A DNA stretch of 7,471 nucleotides, from the NCBI GenBank assembly GCA_028712845.1, contig JAQTPO010000095.1:1-7471 (forward strand), written 5' to 3'. The DNA is from Dehalococcoidales bacterium. GTDB lineage: Bacteria > Chloroflexota > Dehalococcoidia > Dehalococcoidales > Fen-1064. Positions within the stretch are counted from its first letter, which is position 1. The number at the start of each line of letters is the position of its first letter. Under the pieces are notes generated by a model. That model was not told the origin of the DNA. It did no database searches and saw only the letters and a list, made by a program, of their open reading frames with translations. Below are positions 1 to 6,361 of this stretch, piece after piece. Position numbers and translations under genes: made by a program.

Positions 1-12
1 TTGCCGTCAAAA

Positions 13-61
13 TAATAATGCTCGCGTAGTGTTGCTTACTGAAACTACGTGGGCATTATTA
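13..61 (-). terminator. Hairpin after the hydrolase gene, probable terminator
   Basis: An 18-base inverted repeat pairs positions 13-30 with 44-61 across a 13-base loop. It begins 19 bases past the hydrolase stop codon. Read on the minus strand, the right arm runs into a T-rich stretch (TTATTATTTTG), which suits an intrinsic terminator. Two pairs are A-C mismatches in a minus-strand transcript but G-U wobbles in a plus-strand one, so the stem is weaker in the expected direction. It might also end a convergent plus-strand gene lying left of the window, although no T-tract follows on that side. Confidence 0.5.
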
Positions 62-80
62 ACACAGGATAATGATTATT

Positions 81-1049
81 CTACAAGCCGTTTAAAAATT
101 CAATCAGCAGTTTATTGACTTCATCGGGTTTTTCCTGTGTAACCCAGTGGCCTGCTCCCGGTATCAGTACCTTCTTTTTTAAGTTAGGCACTATTTTTTC
201 CATAGCATCGAAATCCGCACGGTACATATAAACCACACCATCGAACTGACCCGCCAGGAAAAGAGACGGCTGGTAAAGCTTCTCACCGTTAGCAAAACAC
301 ATCGATTCCCAGTTTTTATCGATGTTCCTGTACCAGTTCAGCCCGCCGCGGAAGCCTGTCCGCTTGAACTCCTGAGTAAAGAAATTGAGGTCGTTTTCCG
401 TAAGCCATGCCGGTAGTGCGTCAGGCAAAGCGCCCGCATCGAGATATCCTCTCGTTTTATCGAAAATAAATCGTATTGTGCGCTTTTCTCGCGGGACATT
501 TCCGGAACCGGTAAAAAGCATTAAGAGCATAGATTTTCGCACATCTGCCTCCAGTTCACGCTCCGCTCTGCCAAGCTCCTGGAAATAAACCTGATAATGC
601 TCTTTATCACCTGCGATTTTTCTCATGACATCGGTCGGTTTAACTTTGTCCCAGGTACCCATGCGATAAGGAACGCCCACCTGCACCAGCGCCCGAAAAA
701 CATCGGGTCGGAGGAGAGCGCAATGCGCGGCGACACGTGAGCCCCAATCATCGCCCACAATCACCGCCTTTTCTTCCCCTAGCGCATACACAAGTCCGAC
801 AATATCCCCGACCAGCTTGAAGATACTATATTCCTCGATCGCATCCGGTCTATCCGTCTGCCCATAACCACGCTGGTCTGGAGCCACCGCATGGAACCCC
901 GCTTCAGCCAGAGCAGGTAATTGATGACGCCATGAATATGCCAGTTCCGGAAACCCATGACACATTATTACCAGTGGGCCCTTCCCCACTTCCGTAATGT
1001 GCATTTTGATACCGTTTGTTTCCACGAAACGATGGTTTATTCCCGCCAT
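81..1049 (-). CDS. Alpha/beta hydrolase, epoxide hydrolase type
   Basis: This is probably a cytosolic epoxide hydrolase, which opens an epoxide to a vicinal diol through an aspartyl ester. Numbering is for the 322-residue protein. The oxyanion-hole motif HGFPE is at 31-35, and the nucleophile elbow GDDWG at 99-103 gives Asp101. Cap-domain tyrosines lie in HYQVYFQE (about 151-158) and NWYRN (Tyr240). The acid is probably Asp270 in AGQFDG, and the base is His301 in GAGHW. An Asp nucleophile with two cap tyrosines favours epoxide hydrolase over haloalkane or haloacetate dehalogenase, which share the fold. The start at 1049 is preferred to the in-frame ATG at 1070 because a strong Shine-Dalgarno sequence lies between them. 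It is separated from the upstream oxidoreductase gene by 211 bases holding a probable terminator, so it is likely transcribed alone. The substrate is unknown. Confidence 0.88.
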   Translation of the reverse strand: MAGINHRFVETNGIKMHITEVGKGPLVIMCHGFPELAYSWRHQLPALAEAGFHAVAPDQRGYGQTDRPDAIEEYSIFKLVGDIVGLVYALGEEKAVIVGDDWGSRVAAHCALLRPDVFRALVQVGVPYRMGTWDKVKPTDVMRKIAGDKEHYQVYFQELGRAERELEADVRKSMLLMLFTGSGNVPREKRTIRFIFDKTRGYLDAGALPDALPAWLTENDLNFFTQEFKRTGFRGGLNWYRNIDKNWESMCFANGEKLYQPSLFLAGQFDGVVYMYRADFDAMEKIVPNLKKKVLIPGAGHWVTQEKPDEVNKLLIEFLNGL

Positions 1050-1052
1050 TTT

Positions 1053-1062
1053 CTCCCTCCCT
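1053..1062 (-). promoter_or_regulatory. Ribosome binding site that fixes the hydrolase start
   Basis: On the minus strand this reads AGGGAGGGAG. Its AGGGAGG core ends six bases before the ATG at 1049. It lies downstream of the other in-frame ATG at 1070, so it can only serve the inner start. This removes seven residues (MQKGREK) that would otherwise be read from the binding-site region. Confidence 0.8.
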
Positions 1063-1080
1063 TTTTGCATAAGTAAAGTT

Positions 1081-1117
1081 GAATAAAGTATATCATACTC
1101 CGCTTGTCATCGATATT
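1081..1117 (-). promoter_or_regulatory. Possible hydrolase promoter, weak
   Basis: On the minus strand an AT-rich stretch with TATGAT and TATACT (the latter at 1092-1087) lies about 40 bases before the hydrolase start, and ATGACA lies a little upstream. ATGACA pairs with a TTTATT -10-like hexamer at a 17-base spacing, but it is only 12 bases from TATACT. No pair of hexamers fits the sigma-70 consensus well. The position, between an upstream terminator-like hairpin and the gene, is the main argument. Confidence 0.25.
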
Positions 1118-1179
1118 CGGACTAACTTGGAGGGACACTCTGACCGACTGAGTTGTTATCAATCATATTAAATCATACA

Positions 1180-1216
1180 AAAGAGCCGTGGCATTTTCTT
1201 CTTGCCGCGGCTCTTT
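1180..1216 (-). terminator. Probable terminator of the four-gene operon
   Basis: A 14-base GC-rich stem pairs 1180-1193 with 1203-1216 across a nine-base loop. It sits 44 bases past the oxidoreductase stop codon. On the minus strand the second arm ends in CTCTTTTG, a short T-run. One internal pair is an A-C mismatch in the minus-strand transcript (G-U on the plus strand). Its position between the operon and the separately spaced hydrolase gene fits termination, possibly incomplete given the short T-run. Confidence 0.6.
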
Positions 1217-1246
1217 CTCAAAGACGATAAAACTACACTACTTGTG

Positions 1247-1268
1247 CAGATTAACTATTGTTAATCTG
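1247..1268. repeat. Short inverted repeat over the oxidoreductase stop codon
   Basis: CAGATTAA and TTAATCTG form a perfect 8-base inverted repeat around a six-base spacer. The right arm contains the stop codon of the FAD oxidoreductase gene (1261-1263). It is AT-rich and has no T-tract, so it is a weak hairpin. It may be chance or may add to the hairpin downstream at 1180-1216. Confidence 0.35.
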
Positions 1269-2700
1269 GTCCCAGGCTCGTAGTTATTGCCTGTGCGGCT
1301 CTCTTGCGATAAGTATCAGCGACATCTTCCGGCACTTCCTTTCCAGTGACACGAACGCCTTGACTCCGAAGGGTTTTCTGAAGTAGCGCCACGTCGAGTT
1401 TTCTCGGTGTCGCTTTAGTCTTGACCGCAAGCGCGGCGGCGGTGCCGGCAGCTTGACCGGTGCAAATACTGGGCGTGGTCTGGCGGATGGCGTTTTGCGT
1501 GATGAAGTCAGCAGAAATAATCATACCCGCCGCCAGCAGGTTCTCTGTATCCTTTGGCACCAGCGAACGATAAGGAATATCGAACAGCGGCAGATTTTGT
1601 GTATGTGCGTGCTCGGCATCTGCGCCGAATACATCGGGAGACATATTATTCACAGCGATGGCATCATCGAATGTTCTACCAGCCAGCACATCTTCATATT
1701 TAAGAACATATTCACCGATTATGCGGTGAGTATCCCTGAGCTGAAGATGGAATGGCGTCTGGTCCATATGAGAAGCCTCAAAACCCGGGACATTATCTCT
1801 AAGCAACTGGTAAGCCGACCATGCCTGCTTGCGCATATCTACTTCGCCGTCAGTCAGGTCTTCCACCATCCACCCATGATGCCCCATCTTTAACGGATAC
1901 TGAGGTCCCATTAGCCATAATCTCCCCGTGCCTGAATACCCGGAAATCATGAAAGCTCCGCGGTTTCCATGAAGTTTTCCCTCGGCTTTCGCTTTCTTAA
2001 TCAGTTGTCTGGCAATAGTTCCTCCGCCAAAATCTTCCGGGTTTGCTTTCCTGAATGCTCTGAACTTATCGAAGTCCACCTCTCTCAAAAAGAACGAATA
2101 GCTGTAATCAGAATGACGCCCTTTCTTCGCACCGCTGGGGATTCCTTCAGACGAGCATGGCGTGCCTGATTTCCAGGCTATATCAGCGCTTCCGGTAGTA
2201 TCGATGAAGACCTTACCCAACACTGCCTGTCTGCCTTCCTTGCTCTCAACGATGATGCCTTTCATAGCATTGCCGTCTTTAATCGCACCGACTCCAAAAG
2301 CATGGTACAGTAGCTTTACGCCGGATTCCAGCATCATATTATCAAGGAGAAATTTGTAGTACTCCGGGTCGAACCAGGCGCATGACCAACCGTGAGTTCT
2401 TATTCTCCGGCTCTGCTCGTCTGTCTGGTCGATTGTTATTGCTCCGCCTTTCCTCAGCCTGCCGAGAACATCCTGAATGATGCCGCCCTGCACCGCAGAA
2501 TCTATAAACGCAAAGCTGGGATTGCCGCACTGTGTCTGCATACCACCCAGGAAGCTGTACCGTTCAATAAGGATGGTTTTAGCTCCGTTTCGGGCAGAAG
2601 CTAAGGCAGCGCCGATGCCCCCCGGTCCGCCGCCGACAACCACAACATCTGCCTCTGCAAGCACAGATAATTCTTTTTGTGGTTCGATAATCGTCTTCAT
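1261..2700 (-). CDS. FAD-dependent oxidoreductase (PF12831-like)
   Basis: This 479-residue flavoprotein has an N-terminal Rossmann fold. The VVVVGGGPGGIG dinucleotide-binding loop is at about 19-30, and the acidic residue ending the second strand, Glu46 in LIERYSFLGG, should bind the FAD ribose. Further family-like segments are FIDTTGSADIA (165-175), LRDTHRIIGEY (321-331), PYRSLVP (376-382) and a C-terminal FAD-contacting stretch from NLLAAGMIIS (387-396) to GQAAGTAAALA (415-425). No signal peptide, membrane helix or CxxC iron-sulfur cluster is seen, so it is likely cytosolic. AAGGAGG lies seven bases before the start. It is the last gene of the operon, 25 bases after the MaoC-like gene. It does not look like an acyl-CoA dehydrogenase. 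The substrate and electron acceptor cannot be read from the sequence; dehydrogenation or reduction of an acid or its CoA ester is an inference from context. Confidence 0.85.
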   Translation of the reverse strand: MKTIIEPQKELSVLAEADVVVVGGGPGGIGAALASARNGAKTILIERYSFLGGMQTQCGNPSFAFIDSAVQGGIIQDVLGRLRKGGAITIDQTDEQSRRIRTHGWSCAWFDPEYYKFLLDNMMLESGVKLLYHAFGVGAIKDGNAMKGIIVESKEGRQAVLGKVFIDTTGSADIAWKSGTPCSSEGIPSGAKKGRHSDYSYSFFLREVDFDKFRAFRKANPEDFGGGTIARQLIKKAKAEGKLHGNRGAFMISGYSGTGRLWLMGPQYPLKMGHHGWMVEDLTDGEVDMRKQAWSAYQLLRDNVPGFEASHMDQTPFHLQLRDTHRIIGEYVLKYEDVLAGRTFDDAIAVNNMSPDVFGADAEHAHTQNLPLFDIPYRSLVPKDTENLLAAGMIISADFITQNAIRQTTPSICTGQAAGTAAALAVKTKATPRKLDVALLQKTLRSQGVRVTGKEVPEDVADTYRKRAAQAITTSLGPD

Positions 2701-2725
2701 AGCAAATCCTCCTTGAATTTATGTG

Positions 2726-3637
2726 TTATTTTCTGACTACACCGGTAGCTTTCCCGATTAATATTTTCGTGTCTTGCCCCTTTACCATCCAGATGTCCAG
2801 ATAAAGCCGGATGCCGTCCGGTTCCTCGGACATCCCGATGATTTTCCCGTGACATACCAGCCTATCTCCCTCCTGAACACCACCGTTAATGAAGTCCTGC
2901 GAGATGATACCGCCTTTCAGCCAGTATGGACCGAAAAATTCCAGCAACATCTGGCACATATATTCATTAAGTATATAGCCGGAAACAAGGGGACCGGCAT
3001 AGCCGTGGGCACGTGTGTATTTATCATCGTGTATGGAATCACTGAGAAAGACTTTCTCGTGGAGCGCTCTCTGCCAGGCAATCTTGGTTAGTGAAGGTAT
3101 TTCATCACCTATGGTTAGATTGCCTTTGACTGTATAAGCTTTCCCATCAGGTTTATACTTTTTCTGAAATACATAGTCCTTTACGTCATCATAGCCTTCA
3201 GTTATATTGCCGTGACGTTTCTTCAAGCCAATCAATAGATGCTCCAAACCATGTCTTACCTTAACTCCGTTCTGGTCGGTAGTCCACGATTCCACGACCA
3301 GATATTCCAGCCCGCGCTTAAGATATTTGGCTTTAAGCATGGCATTCGTAATTAACGTGGAGCCTACCCTTGGGGGATACAGGTATTCCTGTTCGCTTTT
3401 GGCAGGTACAGTAGCGTGCATATCGTATTTGGTGTGCATTGCATACTGGCATTGCAGACTGGCTTTATATGAAAGTGGAACAACCGGACCGCCGAAAGGG
3501 GAATCTTTTAAGTAGATTGGATTGTAATCTTTATGGTCTTCACAGTATTCTTTGATGAGCTTCTCATCCATTAGAAGCTCATAGGGACCATATGTTTCCC
3601 CTATTGGCAAATCTTCGTAAATTATTTCCTGTTGCAT
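2726..3637 (-). CDS. MaoC/FAS1-like double-hotdog dehydratase or hydratase
   Basis: The 303-residue length fits two tandem hotdog domains, roughly residues 1-145 and 160-303. Proteins of this type add water to enoyl-CoA or remove it from hydroxyacyl-CoA. The N-terminal half has DYNPIY at 37-42, close to the MaoC signature D-x-N-P-x-H but with Tyr in place of His. The C-terminal half has SIHDDKYTRAHGYAGPLVSG at 201-220. This resembles the R-I-H-Y-D then G-Y-P-G-L-V-V-H-G segment of HTD2/FAS1-like and mesaconyl-CoA-hydratase-type proteins and keeps His203. The active site is therefore probably in the C-terminal half. A modest GGAAGAG sequence lies five bases before the start. It sits 41 bases after the 423-residue CoA-transferase gene and 25 before the oxidoreductase gene. 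The direction of reaction and the acyl group are unknown. A non-catalytic acyl-CoA-binding role is less likely but possible. Confidence 0.82.
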   Translation of the reverse strand: MQQEIIYEDLPIGETYGPYELLMDEKLIKEYCEDHKDYNPIYLKDSPFGGPVVPLSYKASLQCQYAMHTKYDMHATVPAKSEQEYLYPPRVGSTLITNAMLKAKYLKRGLEYLVVESWTTDQNGVKVRHGLEHLLIGLKKRHGNITEGYDDVKDYVFQKKYKPDGKAYTVKGNLTIGDEIPSLTKIAWQRALHEKVFLSDSIHDDKYTRAHGYAGPLVSGYILNEYMCQMLLEFFGPYWLKGGIISQDFINGGVQEGDRLVCHGKIIGMSEEPDGIRLYLDIWMVKGQDTKILIGKATGVVRK

Positions 3638-3678
3638 CTTTTCTCTTCCGCTATTAACTGATTTTAATTTCTGCTCTT

Positions 3679-4950
3679 TCAGACTGATGATGGGTCAGGT
3701 GGCATATTACCGATTACCTTGTTTTCTGTTAGCTGTGATATTTCTTTCTCAGACAGACCCAGGAGTTTTCCCAATACGTATTCATTATGTTCGCCAAGTG
3801 TAGGAGCCGCCATCCTGAACGTGGCAGGAGTTTCCGATAGTTTCACGGGAACGCCGGCATAGGAGTGTCTTCCTGCATCTGGATGGTCCAATTCAGCAAA
3901 GAATTTTCGTTCTTTCAGGTGAGGGTTATTCAATATTTCTTTACCGGTAAGAGCAGCCCCGCAGGCAACTCCCGCCGCCTGCAGAGTGTGCATTACCTCA
4001 TAATGGTCATGCTGGATTGTCCAATTCCGGATAAGCTCATCCAATTCATCCTGATTTTTCCACCGGCTCAACTGGTCGGCAAACTTTGCCTCTTTTACCC
4101 AGTCTGGATTTCCTATAACCTGGCAGAACGCCCGCCATTCTTCATCTGATGCAACAGCAATGGCGACCCACATATCGTTCCCTCTACACCGATAGCATCC
4201 GTGTGGCGCCATATACTGATGGCGATTGCTCATAAGTGACGGCAATTTTTTATTCATCTCGTACCCAAGAATCGTCTCTCCGATCAGTGATACCGTCGCT
4301 TCCGCCATCGAAAGGTCGATGTATTGCCCTTTTCCAGTTGAATTACGACCCCAGAGTGCCGTCAGTATCGCACCCAAGCCATTCAAAGCAGCAGTCGGGT
4401 CACTCCACGCAACTCCCATTAGATTTGGTCTTCCCCCAATATAGCCCATCAGACTGGTCAGTCCGGCAATGCCTTCAGTATTTGTCCCGAAGGCTGGATA
4501 ATCCCGGTATGGACCATTCTTGCCATAGCCGGTCATCGAAATCATGATGAGTTCCGGTTTTATTTCTTTTAATACAGGGTAATCGATGCCGAAGTTAGAC
4601 ATCACTCTGGGCGTGTAATTCTCCACCACGATATCGCTTATTTTGACCAGCTTTTTAAATATTTCGATGGCAGGAGGCATAGAGAGGTTCAGGGTAATGC
4701 CAAGTTTGTTGCGGTTGAGGTCATTAAACGAACCGTGTCGATTCCAATGCCGTTCCCCAATCTCTCCATTAGGGAAATCAGGCAGGATTCTTGCCAGGTT
4801 CTTGACCCCGGAAATCAGTTGTCTGCCGAACATCGGCTCTATTTTGATGACTTCCGCCCCAAAATCTGCGAGAAGCCGGCAGAGAAGGGGACCTGCCCAT
4901 ACTCTGGAAAGGTCAAGCACTCTTAGCCCTTTAAGTGGCATAGTGGCCAT
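3679..4950 (-). CDS. Family III CoA-transferase (CaiB/BaiF), second of pair
   Basis: Family III enzymes move CoA between a thioester donor and a carboxylic acid using a catalytic aspartate, and work as interlocked dimers. This 423-residue protein opens with the family N-terminus LKGLRVLDLSRVWAGPL (6-22) and GAEVIKIEP (31-39). It also has VVENYTPRVM (108-117), a MTGYGKNGPYRDYPAF segment (139-154), and the candidate nucleophile Asp184 in AWSDPTAALNG. GKGQYIDLSM follows at 207-216, and the C-terminal tail contains LGEHNEYVL (385-393). It is cytosolic. AAGGAG lies ten bases before the start. A second ATG three codons on is less well placed. It follows the other transferase gene by 36 bases and is clearly related to it but not a recent copy. 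Inserted residues near 42-72, relative to its neighbour, explain some of the extra length. The acid and CoA donor are unknown. Confidence 0.9.
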   Translation of the reverse strand: MATMPLKGLRVLDLSRVWAGPLLCRLLADFGAEVIKIEPMFGRQLISGVKNLARILPDFPNGEIGERHWNRHGSFNDLNRNKLGITLNLSMPPAIEIFKKLVKISDIVVENYTPRVMSNFGIDYPVLKEIKPELIMISMTGYGKNGPYRDYPAFGTNTEGIAGLTSLMGYIGGRPNLMGVAWSDPTAALNGLGAILTALWGRNSTGKGQYIDLSMAEATVSLIGETILGYEMNKKLPSLMSNRHQYMAPHGCYRCRGNDMWVAIAVASDEEWRAFCQVIGNPDWVKEAKFADQLSRWKNQDELDELIRNWTIQHDHYEVMHTLQAAGVACGAALTGKEILNNPHLKERKFFAELDHPDAGRHSYAGVPVKLSETPATFRMAAPTLGEHNEYVLGKLLGLSEKEISQLTENKVIGNMPPDPSSV

Positions 4951-4986
4951 CTGTATCTGTCTCCTTATATAGCCGAATCAAGCGTT

Positions 4987-6168
4987 TCATATGACACCAT
5001 CTTCTCTAAGTCTCACTATGTCCTCTCTGGAATAATGTAAACGCTCACGATAGATTTCCTCATTATGCTCTCCCAGTAGAGGAGCGCGTTGCACTTCAAA
5101 CCCGGTTTCAGTCATTTTAGCCGGATTACCGGGATAGGTGAGTTTTCCGGTACAAGGATGGTCTATCTCAGCCCAAAAACCTCTATCTTTATACTGCGGG
5201 TTATCCAGTACTTCATCGACCGTATTGATAGAACCGCAAATCTCTCTCCATAATGCGCAGGCATCGAGTATTTCCTTTCGGGTATGGTTCTTAAATCCTT
5301 CGGATAATATCGCTTCCAGTTCCATTTCGTGGTCAGACCTGCTTTCCCTTGTTTCAAATCTGGGGTCCTCGGCAAGTTCGGGTCTGTCTGCTAATGTAGC
5401 TGAAAGAGCTATCTCAGTTCTGACACAGCTATAAATTACATACCCGTCTTTGCATGGCAGGACCGGCGCATTCCAACCTGGTCTTTCCAGCAGCTGTCCT
5501 GAATATTCCGGCCAGGTCAAAGCGAACTGATGAGCGCCCGCCATACACTCCATCATAGACACATCTACATGCTGACCATTGCCGGTTTTATTTCTTGCGG
5601 TTAAAGCCAGCATGGTCCCGGAAAATCCATATAATCCACCCATATAATCAGGGAGAAGAGCGGTGCTATAAATCGGTTCCAGCTCCAGCTGTCCGCCAAT
5701 GTATAATTGCCCGCCCAGAGCATACTCGACAATCGGCTTAGCCTTAAAATTACGGTAGGGACCTGTTTGCCCGAAACCGGAAATTGAAGTCATAACTAAT
5801 CCCGGGTTAATTTTCTTCAAGGTTTCATAGGCTAAGCCCAGACCGGACATTATCCCGGGCTCAAAGTTCTCTATCAATACATCGGTGTTTTTTATGAGTT
5901 CTTTTAATATCTTCACACCGATGACATTTTTCAAATTGAGGGTAATACTTTTCTTACCGGTATTAAGGTAAAGAAAAAGGGCACTTTTTTCCGGGTGCGG
6001 CTCATCATGAGGGAAAGTCCCTACCGTCCGAGCTATGTCTCCACAACCCGGCTTCTCTACTTTGAGCACCTCGGCTCCCCACCCGGTAAACATTTTGGTA
6101 CAGTAAGGACCAGAAGCATACTCGCTCAAGTCCAGAATCTTGAGTCCGCTAAGGGACCGGACTGGCAT
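4987..6168 (-). CDS. Family III CoA-transferase (CaiB/BaiF), first of pair
   Basis: This 393-residue protein has the full family pattern: LSGLKILDLSEYASGPYC (6-23), GAEVLKVEKPGCGD (31-44), NTGKKSITLNLK (69-80), LIENFEPGIM (98-107), SGFGQTGPYRN (130-140) and the expected catalytic Asp174 in LLPDYMGGLYG. GNGQHVDVSM is at 196-205 and LGEHNEEIY at 365-373. AGGAGG six bases before the start makes the start secure. It is the first gene of the four-gene unit, so its promoter or any read-through from the binding-protein gene would control the whole set. With the next gene it could form a heteromeric transferase like the BbsEF pair of benzylsuccinate activation, or the two could be separate homodimers with different substrates. 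Both have the aspartate, so neither looks like a dead subunit. Confidence 0.9.
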   Translation of the reverse strand: MPVRSLSGLKILDLSEYASGPYCTKMFTGWGAEVLKVEKPGCGDIARTVGTFPHDEPHPEKSALFLYLNTGKKSITLNLKNVIGVKILKELIKNTDVLIENFEPGIMSGLGLAYETLKKINPGLVMTSISGFGQTGPYRNFKAKPIVEYALGGQLYIGGQLELEPIYSTALLPDYMGGLYGFSGTMLALTARNKTGNGQHVDVSMMECMAGAHQFALTWPEYSGQLLERPGWNAPVLPCKDGYVIYSCVRTEIALSATLADRPELAEDPRFETRESRSDHEMELEAILSEGFKNHTRKEILDACALWREICGSINTVDEVLDNPQYKDRGFWAEIDHPCTGKLTYPGNPAKMTETGFEVQRAPLLGEHNEEIYRERLHYSREDIVRLREDGVI

Positions 6169-6284
6169 CAGATTCCTCCTAGGTAAAACTATCTATCGGT
6201 CAGGAATTACTTCTAGCTATCACAAGAATACAGTGAAATTCTAACTTTTTTGCCGTCTTTGAAAGTTTTAGTCGCTAATACTGT

Positions 6285-6320
6285 TCTGGTAGCGCTCTCA
6301 GATTTGAGAGCGCTACCAGA
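6285..6320. repeat. Perfect 16-bp hairpin between binding-protein and transferase genes
   Basis: Positions 6285-6300 are perfectly complementary to 6305-6320, with a four-base loop. Each arm contains the palindrome AGCGCT. The element begins 41 bases past the solute-binding-protein stop. On the minus strand it is followed by ACAGTATTAGCG and has no T-run, so it is not a textbook intrinsic terminator. On the plus strand it is followed by TTATTTATG, which is slightly T-rich. It may be an mRNA-stabilising or attenuating hairpin, a poor terminator, an operator, or a copy of a dispersed repeat. Confidence 0.75.
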
Positions 6321-6361
6321 TTATTTATGTTGTGCCTTCAGGTAAAAGTGTATTTACGCCC

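Noticed and set aside
1..8. TTGCCGTC at the left edge also occurs near 6250
   Set aside because: An eight-base match is expected by chance in a window this size, and the flanks differ.
1050..1070. Upstream ATG at 1070 as the hydrolase start
   Set aside because: The extra seven residues are encoded by the Shine-Dalgarno region of the inner ATG at 1049, which is well spaced. No comparable site was seen before 1070.
1453..1893. 146-codon plus-strand open frame opposite the FAD oxidoreductase
   Set aside because: It lies wholly antisense within a gene with clear FAD-binding motifs. The translation has no recognisable domain, and no good ribosome binding site was seen.
3679..6168. Recent gene duplication of the CoA-transferase
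   Set aside because: The two proteins share only family motifs and differ in length and in most residues, and no long nucleotide repeat is visible between them.
6169..6284. A sigma-70 promoter for the CoA-transferase operon
   Set aside because: The region was read on the minus strand. TTGTGA, TATTCT and GATAG-type hexamers occur but none pair at a good spacing, so no promoter is called, although one may exist.
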